Origin: Amoebidium appalachense
Taxonomy: Eukaryota > Ichthyosporea
DNA: 64,000 nucleotides
Direction of reading: 5' to 3'
NCBI GenBank assembly: GCA_963693365.1
Contig: CAVNZM010000006.1
Span: 2,666,001 to 2,730,000, forward strand
The notes under the pieces: generated by a model
What the model saw: the letters and a program-made list of their open reading frames with translations, nothing else
What the model was told of the DNA's origin: nothing
The model's database searches: none
Position numbers and translations under genes: made by a program
Part shown: positions 47,476 to 61,925 of the stretch, one piece after another
Numbering within the stretch: position 1 is the first letter of the stretch
Layout: every line of letters starts with the position of its first letter

Positions 47476-48170
47476 ACATGCACGTGGCCTTTCACCTTGT
47501 GAATAGTAAAAATTGTAAGGCTGTAAAGCGTCAAAGAAAGTGTTTGTCACTGTTAAACCTTGAGAAGACCCCCAACCGTTATCATTGCATCATTCCTGCT
47601 TCTTTAGTTGTTGTTTTTATTCCTATTTTTTTAGTTGTTTTATCATTGAACTCGGTCACTGATAAGTTGAAAAGTTGAATCAGTGTGCTTTGAGCTGGAG
47701 TGTTCTGCTGAAGCACGTCAGTTTCAAATGCCATCTTAGCCGCTGAGTTTAACTCTTTTGTACTTACGTAAACTTATTATATCCCCTGGGTATGAAATAT
47801 ATCAATGCTCGTATGTCTCCTGAGGCCGCGCACAGTGCACACTGGAGCACACACACTGTGACATGCAACTGCATGTGCCATTGCACACCGTGCACGTCAC
47901 GCGTGTATGCACACGTGTGCCGCGGCATTTGCGCCGCGCCGTCACGACTCTCGGTATACGTACCATAATTACTTCCACATAAACTGTAGTGATCGAGTGG
48001 AACACCTACAATATGGCACCATCCAGTAGTATTGTGAGGTTATAACAGGGTTTAAAACAAAGAGGTGTCTCTTTTCTATATACTAAACTATGCGTCACGG
48101 CGATCTACAAACGTGATATACATTTTAAATCCATTTTATCTCAATCTTTAAAAGTGCTCTCTTCCGTGTG

Positions 48171-48581
48171 GTGACGGCCAATCATTGCCCTTACGTCTTC
48201 ACCTCAGCCAATCACAAGCATTAAACAGCGTTTTTGATTATGCATGACTTATGACGAATCAACGAAAGGTGATAGCTTACGTAGTTTTTTGCAACGTAAG
48301 GAAGTTGATCATTTTGAGTTTTGACCCGAACCTTGGAGAATTTCTTTGATTCGACCCAGAATTATCGGGTCATCTGAACAGTTTCACTTCTGAACCGAAC
48401 CGGTTCTTACCTAGCCTGCCGCCTACACCTACACCTAGCTACAACCAATGAACATAGTCCAAACTCTTGCAAATGATTGGTACACCTTATTTCAGGCGCC
48501 AACACAACATGGCAGTGGCGCGCAGAGTTTGTGGTGTTCGTGAAACCAGTGTACCGTTTCGTCCCAACTAGTGGCAACAAT
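48171..48581 (+). promoter_or_regulatory. CCAAT-box cluster upstream of the FAR1-like gene
   Basis: CCAAT or ATTGG at 48178-48182, 48208-48212, 48445-48449 and 48476-48480, the last about 100 nt before the ATG at 48582. No TATATAAA is visible. Confidence 0.45.
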
Positions 48582-49211
48582 ATGGCACCCAACGCGACTT
48601 TTGGTCAGTCTAAAAAGGCAGCAGGTTGTGCACGGTTTTTTTTTATAGTTGTGCAAATGTGCTAACTCGGGTCCTTACACATAGGGGAAGACGTGCTTCA
48701 AACCGTGTGGGACTCTGAGTCTGAGGTAGGCGAAGAACCTCTTACACGTGCACCGCAGACATACGCTGTCCCAATAGACCAGAGTGTTTTGTACCTCAAT
48801 CAGGAGTTCAACGACCTACCCAGTTTTGAGCGACATGTGAAAACTCATGCTCTACATCCCACCAATCCGAGCATGATTTTTGCCGTAAAACCACACACAG
48901 AAACCAAGGAGGGGCGCGAAATGGTTCAGTTTGGTTGCATATATGGATCAAAATCAGTACAGAAGGATCACCGTTGTAAGTGGTCAGTTATCGCGAAACC
49001 TACGTCGGTCAATGGCGAGAGCACTGGGAAATGGGAAATTACAAAGTGCGCTCTGGAGCACAAGGGCATGTGCCGGTTGGGCACTGAGTCCACCATCGCC
49101 TTGAGCGCGAAGCTCCGTCAGAGTGGCCAACACTTGTCGATGGTTTTTACGCAAGTGTGCCTACATATGCCCAAGCCACTCTACGCATACTCGCCTCGTG
49201 TAACACTCTGA
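48582..49211 (+). CDS. FAR1/FLYWCH-like zinc-binding domain protein, two exons
   Basis: Exon 48582-48624, a 60-nt intron (GTTGTG...ACATAG), exon 48685-49211 with TGA. Phase 1 is preserved and the product is 189 aa. Residues 45-145 resemble the FAR1/FLYWCH type DNA-binding domain found in Mutator-like (MULE) transposases and transcription factors derived from them. This includes a hydrophobic start, C99, C112 with W114, W131 and a C136-x3-H140-x3-C144 cluster. No DDE catalytic core or SWIM finger follows, so this is either a truncated transposase or a domesticated DNA-binding protein. The last codons may be read-through of a splice site: GTGTGC at 49154 would be a usable donor to exons further right. 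The short intron and absence of microsatellites set it apart from neighbouring genes. Confidence 0.55.
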
Positions 49212-49269
49212 CAGCCGCCTTACTGAGGTATCTTCCTCCTCCTCTCTCTCCCCGGCCCCCCTCCGCTTA

Positions 49270-50228
<959 letters not shown>

Positions 50229-50383
50229 GTGTACACACACACACAAACACAAGTGCGCGCACACATCACATGTGCTTTGTATAATAAGCATATAATGCTA
50301 TCCTCTTGCAATCTCCCCTTCAGTGGCAAGCATGCACACACAGCCTCCAGCAAACCTGCTGCTCTTAAACTTCTGCCACACAG

Positions 50384-50548
50384 GCCTGGGAGCTCGCGGT
50401 GCAACAACGACAGCTATGGGTCCCATGTCGTGGCTACAAGGCGGAAGCCCGCTGCATGTGGCATCTGCGCTTCCCTGGACCACAGGGCACCATGGTGCAC
50501 CGCATACCAACACCTTGGGACCCGTCTGGCTTTGGGCACATGGTTTAA
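50384..50548 (+). CDS. Candidate terminal exon, possibly transposase-derived
   Basis: CTTCTGCCACACAG precedes an open stretch of 54 codons ending in TAA (50546-50548), rich in Trp, Arg and Gln. In another frame the same bases encode C-x2-C-x4-H-x4-C (50457-50498), a CCHC zinc knuckle as found at the C-terminus of many MULE-type transposases; that frame runs open to 50819. Both lie downstream of the FAR1-like gene on the same strand, so they may be remains of one element. I cannot choose the frame. Confidence 0.3.
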   Translation, partial: AWELAVQQRQLWVPCRGYKAEARCMWHLRFPGPQGTMVHRIPTPWDPSGFGHMV

Positions 50549-50819
50549 TCACGTGAACAGCGTCACATCCAGCGGCATGCAGACATCTCTGGCTCAGGCG
50601 TGGTATGACCTGCTGGGTATGAGGCAACCAAAAATGGCGCCACCTGCTCATAACGGGAATTTTACCTTTTCACGATCGTCCGCCCGCATGTGCACGGCAA
50701 CCTGTTTTTTTGTGTTACTCTACTCGATGATAGATTTCAGGCCGTTTGTGGGCCATATCCTGCGTCGCGTAAGGCAATTAATGATTTCATCAACGCAAAG
50801 TTTGCTAAACCTCGCATAG

Positions 50820-50972
50820 TCCTGCTTGCAGCCTAACATGCATGTCAGACCCAGCGGCTGTGGTGTAGACAGAGTTTCCTGCCTGGTTAGACTTTTAGCG
50901 TGCATGTTCTTCTAGAATATGTAAGAATGGCTACTACGTTTAAGCCAGCCCAATATATTCGTTTAACAAAGA

Positions 50973-51008
<36 letters not shown>

Positions 51009-51186
51009 TTTTCTGGGTGGAGTGGTGGTACATAGGGGGTTTTTCCTTTGGATGATGAGCTTTTTTTGCCTCGAGATGTATCGTAAGTTCTATGAAAGTT
51101 CTAATCATAACTATACTGTAATATGCAGCTTATAATGTGTGGTCTCCCTACTTTGTGTCTTTCAGTGTGTGTGTGTGGGGTGGGGT

Positions 51187-51225
<39 letters not shown>

Positions 51226-51554
51226 AGCAATCCGTTTAGTATGATTTCTTCTTGATGTGGCAGGCATGTGACACGTAACGCTTGGCCCGACTGACTGATC
51301 AATGCCCCTGTATATCTTACCCAATGTAACGGAAACCAAACAAATATCCACTGCATGAACAAGCATAGTTCCCCCACTGCATGTGGCACTATCATGTGGC
51401 TGAGTAAAATAACTATCTCTATGTCAGAGCGGACGATCTCACAGGGCTCTTTGATCCCCCCCCCCCCCATAAATCCCAACCCCACCACCACCACCACCAC
51501 CACCCCATCCAACCCATAACACCACCCTGATATGCTGCTACCGGTACCCCTGCC

Positions 51555-51593
<39 letters not shown>

Positions 51594-52147
51594 GGCCCCC
51601 TTCCCCCCCCCCCCCCCAAAAAACACCAGCACTATCACTTCTAGCCCTACCGCCCGTGACACCACCATGAAATGCCACGCCTGTCTCTCTCTGCTCCCTC
51701 CTCCCCTACGTACGAATCACGTACCTGACCCGCTCACAAGACTGGGGTGCTGCCCCGGGTTAAATTTTACGGATGTTTGACAATGAGTGTTGTGTTAGCG
51801 ATTAATAAGGGAACCTCTTGGTACATTGTACATTGGTGTGTATTGGGAGACGGTGGCTCCTTTGCGGCTAAAGCGTCCTGCGCGCGTGAATTTCAAACGG
51901 CTTAGAAGCATAAAATATGGAATAAAATCTCCACACACATACCCATGGCTCCACCAGAACGTGGCTCAGTAACATGTACTGTAACATCTCATGTACGGAC
52001 TATCTCACGGGCCTCTTTGATCCCCCCCCCCCCCCTCCCCCTCCCCCCCCTTCCTCCCCCCCCCCCCCCCCCCCCCCAAGAATCCCCTTCCCCATAACAC
52101 CAGCACTATCACTTCTACCCCTACCACTCCGAAACAGCACCATGAAA

Positions 52148-52187
<40 letters not shown>

Positions 52188-52370
52188 CACGGTGAATATG
52201 TTAGACCATTAGTGGTGTATTAGCGACTAATAATGGAACCTCTTACAGTGGTACATTGTACATTAGTGTGTATAAGGAGACGGTGGCTCCTTTGAGGCTG
52301 TAAGTGTCCTGCGCGCGATGATTTCAAGTGGGATAAAATATGCAACTTAAATTTTCCACCGTCACATACC
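50820..52370. other. Non-coding region with direct duplication and homopolymer runs
   Basis: Poly-C at 50976-51008, poly-G at 51187-51224, poly-C at 51556-51591 and 52150-52182. The segment about 51430-51900 is repeated in degenerate form at about 52000-52335. Shared blocks include CACCAGCACTATCACTTCTA, ACCATGAAATGCC, ACATTGTACATT and AGACGGTGGCTCCTTTG. No gene is supported. Confidence 0.6.
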
Positions 52371-52903
52371 CACCGTCACATACCCCGTAACTTCAAATGC
52401 AACAACCTGCAGCTGTACATGCTCCCCTGCAATCCCTCGGTTGTTGTTGTGGTTTGTGTGTATTTGTTTATGTGTGTGTGGGGGGGGGGAGGGGAGGGGG
52501 GGAGGGGGGGGGGGGGGGGGGGGGGATAAGATTGGGTGGCCGTGGGGCTACCCAAACTCAAAGATGCTAGTATATTACTCTCCATTGCCCCCTGTAAGCC
52601 TTCTCTTAAATCTCTTTTGCAACTGCAGATTTTAGCACATGGCATGCATTGCCCAGTGCGCAAGGCATATGAAATACCTAGAATTCCGACGTTTGCACCC
52701 CCCATGCGATTGGGAACTGCCAGTGAAGTTTAGATATCATGCCTTCTCCCATTCCCCCCTCCCCCACAAAGGAGGGCGGTAAAAAACATCGGGAAATGTC
52801 ACGCACACACCACACACACAGTGCCACGATTCGTGGCAAATCCGTTGTGCCCACATGCCATAGTAATTAAAACACAAAGATTGCTAATGACATATAATAT
52901 AAA

Positions 52904-52969
<66 letters not shown>

Positions 52970-53156
52970 CATTGCACCCACCCACACCCACATAATCAGT
53001 GCATCGATATCCACACATGCACACTGTGGCACGAGCACACCGGCACACATACCAGATATGGGCATGACACAAAATATAGTACACAAGTATGTCGTGGGTA
53101 CTCATCACCAATCTCGATATCCTCTTCCACAGCCCCCCTCCGACATACACTCACAG

Positions 53157-53196
<40 letters not shown>

Positions 53197-53491
53197 CCCC
53201 CTCCATCCCCCCCCTCCCGCCCCCGTTTAGCCCGTTCTGCAACCTCCCGTGCACATAGAGTCAGCAACCACGAATAAGAGACTCCAACGAGATATTTGTG
53301 TACTATATTTTGATGATGCATATTTATCAAGAAACTTTCTGAGGAGTCACATAGATATAAATCGAAGGAGCGGGAGAGGGAGGTGGGGGGGGGGGGGGGG
53401 GGGGGGATGCTGGTGCACGTTGGGAAAGGGAGGGAGGATGGGCCAGGAGGGGGATGGGCCGGGGGTTCACGTTTGCCACGTTGTACTGGCT

Positions 53492-53526
<35 letters not shown>

Positions 53527-54266
53527 CCCACCGGCCCCACAAATGAAAGGCACACACCACGGCTTAAACACATGCATACACAAACATGCGTGCACGTCAC
53601 ACACATTACATATGTGAATGCACTGCGGAGACTCATGACAAACATGATAATCCAGCTCGAGCTCGTGCCACATGTGGACTTTGAGCTGTGTATGTGCACA
53701 CACAACCTGGTATCAGTACACTGATATGGGAGTGGGCCCTACGTTCGTGGTGTTTTTGGAAGCTATTGATTGTATTATTGTGTTGGGTGCATGAAGTTAT
53801 TTACTATAATATGCCAGACGTTCTTTTTAAAAGGAGAAAGGGAAGGCCTACGGGGGACAATGGCGGGGGTTGGGGGCGGGCTCAGGGGTGCATAGGTGGG
53901 GTGGGGTAGGGGTGCACTATAGTGTGTGTGTATATATGGGGGGGGGGGGGGGGGGGGGGCGGGGGCTGCCGCTGCATGAGGCCATATATGCTTCGCCATA
54001 TATGAGGCCCGCAATTAATGCACTGCTTGCACTTAAGGCCAGGCGATTAAGGGTTCATACACGTGTGAAAAGATGCCAGACATCACATAGGTTAGTTCAA
54101 TGCGGCCGGGGTGCGTTTGTGCGTGTTTTTTATATTATATTTAATTTTTATTAATTTAAAAAAAAAATTTTGGGGGGGAGGGGGGGGGGGGTTTGGTTGT
54201 TTGTGTGTTTTTATTACTTGTATTTAGTTTTATTAATATATATTCTTTTTTCTTTTCTTTTTTTTT

Positions 54267-54323
<57 letters not shown>

Positions 54324-55100
54324 GGGGGGTGCTAAGGATAGTACACTCATGTGGGGATCGACCGTACGTCTGTGCCTCTCGATTCAGAAGCTAAACAACA
54401 AGAAATAGAACACACAGCTGGATTCGTGGAAGTGCATGTGCCTGCGTCCTTTTGGATGTGTACGCATGACGGGTGTTCACATGCACAAAGAAAGAGTGGC
54501 TAGTAACACAAATTGTCAAATACACACACAATCCCGTGGTGGTCAACTCGTTTGCCTCAAGGCACTGACACGGATGGACACTCTCGTGCTTGCAGCCTTA
54601 GTGGTAGGTCTTTATTATCAGGACCATGTCCTATCATGTCTACAATCCAATGTTTCTTGTTATTAAACTTTACTCTATTTACGTAAACGGTTGTTTTGTG
54701 TGCTTACGTATACAAAGGTGCTCTGGTCGTGAGTGTTATGCAGGAATATAGGAGAAGGTATGGGGAACCGCGTATACCGGTATCACCATAACATCAAGAA
54801 ACATGTCTACAATCCCATGTGACGAACGTTTAAGCAAAGCTATCCTATCCAACCCAACTGTGTTATCCCCTTGAATCCGACTGACAAACCCAGATCAATC
54901 GGTTCTAGTAGTCACAGCGTAGTGCACACAGGTGGCCAAGTGTACTGTTGGACCTGTGCCTCCCCCCCCCCCCCCCCCCTTCTCTCGGGGATGACGGACA
55001 AGAGAAAACCCAAAGAGAAACCATGCACGAGATAGCCTTGAGAGGAGAGGACACAAACCATCTGAACAACAAGCATGCAGAACATGCAAGCCCAACTGCA
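52370..55100. other. Region with scattered exon-like pieces, no consistent gene
   Basis: Plus: CTGCAG before an open stretch 52629-52733 ending in TAG, and (CA)n-CAG before 52968 with a GTATGT donor near 53090. Minus: open stretches at 53220-53335 and 53020-53115. Poly-C at 53158-53193 and 53494-53525, poly-G at 53384-53406, 53938-53959 and 54277-54322. A partial inverted duplication joins 53065-53110 and 53283-53335. I could not link these into a gene. Confidence 0.3.
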
Positions 55101-55106
55101 TCAGTA

Positions 55107-55542
<436 letters not shown>

Positions 55543-55555
55543 TGGGAGGAGAAGT

Positions 55556-55690
55556 TAAGGATAGAAAGGTGCAAAGGTATAAAGGTGTAAAGGTATAAAG
55601 GTACAAAGGTACAAAGGTATAGAGGTACAAAGGTATAAAGGTGTAAAGGTATAAGGTAGAGTTGTAGAAAGGTAGAAAGTAGCAAGGGAT
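55556..55690. repeat. AAAGGTAY octamer minisatellite
   Basis: About 14 imperfect copies of AAAGGTAT/AAAGGTAC/AAAGGTGT. Related arrays occur at 56385-56500, 57200-57390, 57560-57745, 59350-59530, 60895-60950 and 61940-62000, one per array unit. Confidence 0.85.
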
Positions 55691-56163
55691 CAGGAAAATG
55701 GCACAAGATGATACGGGGCTGAATGTCGTGTTGGTGTGTTGTGTCGCATGCGTTCATGTGCGCACACCGTGTTTGTGCTCTTGAATGGTGGGAGGGGGGT
55801 AGGGGGGGTTTGAATGCGTCAAAAAGTACGAAGTACACAAGAACAAACGGATAACACGATGCAGAATGCAAAGAAGAAATGATAAATATTGAAGATGAGG
55901 GGGGGGAGGGGGGGAGGTGAGAATCATAGGAGACGTATAGGGTAGAAAGGTACAAAGGTGGGAAAGGTAGAACAGATTGTGTGTGTGTGTGTGCTTGTGT
56001 GCGATGTGCACGTGTGAGTGTGTGAGGGATTGGGGGAGGGGGGGGTGTACTCACCGACCGGCCATAACCTAGGGGCCTTTAACATCTCCCTCTGTCGATA
56101 GCTGTAGGTGTCGTACCTGTGTGTGTGAGTGTGAGTGTGAGTGTGAGTGTGAGTGAGTGAGTG

Positions 56164-56247
<84 letters not shown>

Positions 56248-56641
56248 GCTGCCCGCAAGATCATGTGTCGTGTGCGATGAGAGGAGTAGATGGAGAGAGG
56301 GGAGAGAAGTTATGATAAATATTGAACGAGGACTGGGTATGTGTATGTGTGTGTGTGTGTGGAAGGAGACGTAAAGGGATGGAAAGGCATAAAGGTATTA
56401 AGGTGTAAAGGTATAAAGCGTACAAAGGTGTAAAGGTATAAAAGTGTAAAGGTACAAAGATACAAAGGTATAAAGGTAGAGTTGTAGATAGGTAGGAAAG
56501 TAGCAAGGGAGCAAGTAGGGAAAAGGCACAAGAGGAGATGGGGCAGTATGTCGTGTGCATGTACGCACACAGTGTTTATGCCTTTGGGAGGAGGGAGGGG
56601 GAAGAAAGGAAAGAAGAAATGATAAATATTGAAACAGATGG

Positions 56642-56681
<40 letters not shown>

Positions 56682-56907
56682 TCCATCATAGGGCACGTAA
56701 AGGATAGAAAGGTACAAAGGTGGAAAGGTAGAACAGATTTTGTATGCGCGTGTCCGTGTGTGAGATGTGCACGTGTGTGTGCGAGGGTATTGGGGGAGGG
56801 GGGGAGGGGGGGGGTCTAATTGCTTGCAAGCAATCACCTCACACCGACCGGCCATAACCTAGGGGCCTCCAACTTCTCCCTCTGTCGATAGCTGTATGTG
56901 TTGTAGC

Positions 56908-56962
<55 letters not shown>

Positions 56963-57097
56963 CTGTTTGTGGCTGCTCGCAAGATCGTATGTGGTGTGCG
57001 ATGGAAGGTGTGGGTAGAGAGGGGGGAGAGATGTTATGATAAATATTGAACGAGGAACGGGTATGTGTACACACACACTGTGTGTGTGTGTGTGCGT

Positions 57098-57141
<44 letters not shown>

Positions 57142-57404
57142 GTGTTGGGTGGAGGGGGGGAGGGGGGGGGGGGGGGGGGGAGAGGGTAGGGGTGGTAGGA
57201 GACATAGAGGATAGAAAGGTGCAAAGGTATAAAGGTATAAAGGTCTAAAGTAACAAAGGTATAAAGGTATTATGGTCTAAAGTAACAAAGGTATAAAGCT
57301 GTAAAGGTACAAAGGTACTAAAGTATAAAGGTACAAAGGTGTAAAGGTAGGTATAATGGTAGAGTTGTATGTAAAACGTTGAAAAGAAGCAAGGGAGCAG
57401 GAAA

Positions 57405-57481
<77 letters not shown>

Positions 57482-57505
57482 TGTGTGTGTGCGTGTGTGT
57501 TGGGT

Positions 57506-57546
<41 letters not shown>

Positions 57547-57895
57547 GGTAGGTGACGTAGAGGATAGAAAGGTGCAAAGGTATAAAGGCAGAACGGTCTA
57601 AAGTAACAAAGGTATAAAGGTATTAAGGTTTAAAGTAACAAAGGTATAAAGGTATTAAGGTGTAAAGGTACAAAGGTACTAAAGTATAAAGGTACAAAGG
57701 TACAAAGGTAGGTATAATGGTAGAGTTGTAAAACGTTGAAAAGGAGCAGGAAAATGGCACAAGATGATATGGGGCTAAATGTCGTGTTGGTGTGTCGTGT
57801 CGCATGCATTCGTGTTCGCACACCGTGATTGTGCTCTTGCAGGTGGGAGGGGGGTGAGGAGGGAGAAGATAAGATAAATATCGAATGAGAGGGGA

Positions 57896-57927
<32 letters not shown>

Positions 57928-58163
57928 TCATAGAAGACGTACAGGATAGAAAGGTACAAAGGTGGAAAGGTGGAACAGATTGTGTGTGTGTGTGTGTGTG
58001 TGTGTGCCTACGTGCACGTATAAGTGTGTGAGAGTAGGGGGGTGGGGTGGGGGGAGGGGGGGGGGGGGGGGGCAAATGCCATTTGCCTGCAGGCGATTAC
58101 CTTACTGACCATAACCTAGGGGCCTTGCCTTTTCCTGCTGTCGATTGCTGTATGTGTCGTAGC

Positions 58164-58225
<62 letters not shown>

Positions 58226-58448
58226 ATGCCTGCTTGTGGCTACCCAAATTATCGTGTGTGGTGTGCGAGGGGAGGTGTGAATGGAGAGGGGGGATCGGCG
58301 GGGGGGGGGGGGGGGGGGGGGGGGGGGGAGGGGGGAATGATAAATATAGAATGAGAAGCGGGTGTGTGTGCGTGGAAAGGTAGAAGAGGTTACGGATTAC
58401 AGGGGGGAGAGAGTGGTTGTGTGTGTTGTGTCTTCCGTGTATGTGTGT

Positions 58449-58483
<35 letters not shown>

Positions 58484-58699
58484 GTTCGTAAAAGAGAGCC
58501 TGTAGATGTATCCACAGAGACAGACACAACCGATGGTGTGTGTGTGTGTGGGTTTGGGGGGAGGGGGGGGGGGGGGGGGGGGGGGGGGGCTGTCTGTGCA
58601 TAGAAATGTGGAAAGGTTCAAGGTGGAAGAGAGAGGGGAAAAGAAGAGGGAGTTGGAGATAGCTGGGGGAGGGGTGGAAAGAAGGGGAGGCTCGGGGGG

Positions 58700-58736
<37 letters not shown>

Positions 58737-58973
58737 TCCATCATAGGGCACGTAAAGGATAGAAAGGTACAAAGATGGAAAGGTAGAACAGATTTTGTGT
58801 GCGTGCGTCCGTGTGTGAGATGTGCACGTGTGTGTGCGAGGGTATTGGGGGAGGGGAGGGGGAGGGGGGGGGGGGGGGGGTTCCAATTGCTTGCAAGCAA
58901 TCACCTTACACCGACCGGCCATAACCTAGGGGCCTCCAACTTCTCCCTCTGTCGATAGCTGCAGTGTTGTAGC

Positions 58974-59021
<48 letters not shown>

Positions 59022-59120
59022 CCTGTTTGTGGCTGCTCGCAAGATCGTATGTGGTGTGCGATGGAAGGTGTGGGTAGAGAGGGGGGAGAGATGTTATGAT
59101 AAATATTGAACGAGGAACGG

Positions 59121-59168
<48 letters not shown>

Positions 59169-59246
59169 CTGCTCGTATGTGGTGTGCGATGGAAGGTGTG
59201 GGTAGAGAGCGGGGAGAGATGTTATGATAAATATTGAACGAGGAAC

Positions 59247-59303
<57 letters not shown>

Positions 59304-59307
59304 GGGT

Positions 59308-59342
<35 letters not shown>

Positions 59343-59684
59343 GGTAGGAGACGTAGAGGATAGAAAGGTGCAAAGGCATAAAGGTACGAAGGTCTAAAGT
59401 AACAAAGGTATAAAGGTATTAAGGTCTAAAGTAACAAAGGTATAAAGGTATTAAGGTGTAAAGGTACTAAAGTATAAAGGTACAAAGGTGTAAAGGTAGG
59501 TATAATGGTAGAGTTGTAAAACGTTGAAAAGTAGCGAGGGAGCAGGAAAATGGCACAAGATAATATGGGGCTGTATGTCGTGTTGGTGTGTCGTGTCGCA
59601 TGCATTCATGTTCACACACCGTGATTGTGCTCTTGCAGGTGGGAGGGGGGTGAGGAGGGAGAAGATAAGATAAATATCGAATGA

Positions 59685-59735
<51 letters not shown>

Positions 59736-59788
59736 TCATAGAAGACGTACAGGATAGAAAAAAGGTACAAAGGTGGAAAGGTGGAACA

Positions 59789-59819
<31 letters not shown>

Positions 59820-59979
59820 CCTACGTGCACGTATAAGTGTGTGAGAGTAGGGGGGTGGGGTGGGGGGAGGGGGGGGGGGGCAAATGCCAATTGCCTGCAG
59901 GCGATTGATTACCTTACTGACCAGCCATAACCTAGGGGCCTTGCCTTTTCCTGCTGTCGATTGCTGTATGTGCCGTAGC

Positions 59980-60019
<40 letters not shown>

Positions 60020-60253
60020 TGTGTGTGTGCATGCCTGCTTGTGGCTACCCAAATTATCGTGTGTGGTGTGCGAGGGTAGGTGTGAATGGCGAGGGGGGAT
60101 CGGGGGGGATCGCCGGGGGGGGGGGGGGGGGGGGGAGGGGGATGATAAATATAGAATGAGAAGCGGGTGTGTGTGCGTGGAAAGGTAGAAGAGGTTACGG
60201 ATTCGAGGGGGGAGGGAGTGGTTGTGTGTGTTGTGTCTTCCGTGTATGTGTGT

Positions 60254-60304
<51 letters not shown>

Positions 60305-60614
60305 CGTAAAAGAGAGCCTGTAGATGTATCCACAGAGACAGACACAACCGATGGTGTGTGTGTGTGTGGGTTTGGGGGAGGTGGGGGGGGGGGAGGGAGG
60401 GGGGGGGAGGGGGGGGGACTGTCTGTGCATAGAAATGTGGAAAGGTTCAAGGTGCAAGAGAGAGGGGAAAAGAAGAGGGAGTTGGAGATAGCTGGGGGAG
60501 GGGTGGAAAGGGGAGGAGGCTCGGCCAAATGCCTGCAAGCAAATACCTCACTGACCAGCCATAACCTAGGGGTCCCGACCTGCCCCTGCTGTCAATAGCT
60601 GTATGTGTCGTAGT

Positions 60615-60693
<79 letters not shown>

Positions 60694-60835
60694 ATGCCTT
60701 TTTGTGGCTGCCCACATGATCGTGTGTGGTGTGCGAGGGGAGGTGTGGGTGGAGAGGGAGAGGGAAGGGGGAGAAGAAATGATAAATATTGAGTGAGAGG
60801 CGGGGAGGGGTGTGTATGTGTGTGTGTGTGTATGT

Positions 60836-60867
<32 letters not shown>

Positions 60868-61199
60868 AGGGGGGGGGGTGATTGGAGCCGTAAAGGATTG
60901 AAAGGTACAAAATGTAAAGGTATAAAGGTAGAGTTGTATACGTGGAAGGAAGTAAGGATGCATGTGCGCACACCGGGCTTGAGCCTTGGAGAGGGGGGAG
61001 GGGGATGAACGGGGAGAAGATATGGTAAATACTGATTGAATGAGAGGGGACAAAGGGGGGCAACACGTTAGGAGACGTAAAGGATAGAAAGATACAAAGG
61101 TGGAAAGGTAGAAGAGGTTACGGATTACAGGGGGGAGGAAGGGGGGGGGGGGGGGGGGGGTTGCGTGTGTTGTGCCTTCCTTTTATGTGTGTCCGGGAA

Positions 61200-61234
<35 letters not shown>

Positions 61235-61552
61235 CGTAAAAGAGAGCCTGTAGATGTATCCACAGAGACAGACACAACCGATGGTGTGTGTGTGTGTGGG
61301 TTTGGGGGAGGGGGGGGGGGGGGAGGGGGGAGGGGGAGGGGGGGGGGAGGGGGAGGCTGTCTGTGCATAGAAATGTGGACAGGTTCAAGGTGCAAGAGAG
61401 AGGGGAAAAGAAGAGGGAGTTGGAGATAGCTGGGGGAGGGGTGGAAAGGGGGGGAGGCTCGGCCAAATGCCTGCAAGCAAATACCTCACTTACCAGCCAT
61501 AACCTAGGGGTCCCGACCTGCCCCTGCTGTCAATAGCTGTATGTGTCGTAGT

Positions 61553-61604
<52 letters not shown>

Positions 61605-61779
61605 GGTGGGTGCATGCCTTTTTGTGGCTGCCCACATGATCGTGTGTGGTGTGCGAGGGGAGGTGTGGGTGGAGAGGGGGAGGGAAGGGGGAGAAGAAAT
61701 GATAAATATTAAGTGAGAGGCGGGGAGGGGTGTGTATGTGTGTGTGTGTGGGGGGGGGGGGGGGGGGGGGGTTGAATGC

Positions 61780-61925
61780 GTCAAAAAGTACGAAGTACAC
61801 AAGAACAAACGGATAACACGATGCGAATGCAAGCCATACATAAAGAGTATGCATAATAAGCAGAGCCCATCCTCAGGGGGGCCCACGTCATCCACAGTAC
61901 CCGAGTTTCGACCTATTCCCCTGGG
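61780..61925 (-). repeat. Interspersed repeat, near-complete copy inserted in the tandem array
   Basis: Minus-oriented copy of the 46480-46650 family: AAGTACGAAGTACACAAGAA, AACACGATGCGAATGCAAGC, ATAATAAGCAGAGCCCATCC and the terminal GGGTCGAAAC block (as GTTTCGACC). It interrupts one array unit after a poly-G run. A second fragment is at 55810-55870. Confidence 0.75.

Larger units (their letters stand above)
46886..48170. other. Unique intergenic region after chorismate synthase
   Basis: About 1.3 kb without microsatellites. It contains a 50-bp tandem duplication and a tRNA-like relic (separate entries). A plus ORF 47478-47678 (66 codons) has a hydrophobic second half, and a Cys-rich minus ORF lies near 47802-47967. 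Neither has enough support to call. Confidence 0.4.

Noticed and set aside
47802-47967. Cys-rich minus-strand ORF
   Set aside because: Short, no signal peptide or recognised cysteine pattern, and no promoter or splice support.
58500-58560. Plus-strand exon repeated three times (58490, 60305, 61235) with a GTGTGTG donor
   Set aside because: It is preceded by poly-G, with no AG acceptor or pyrimidine tract. It is better explained as part of the tandem array.
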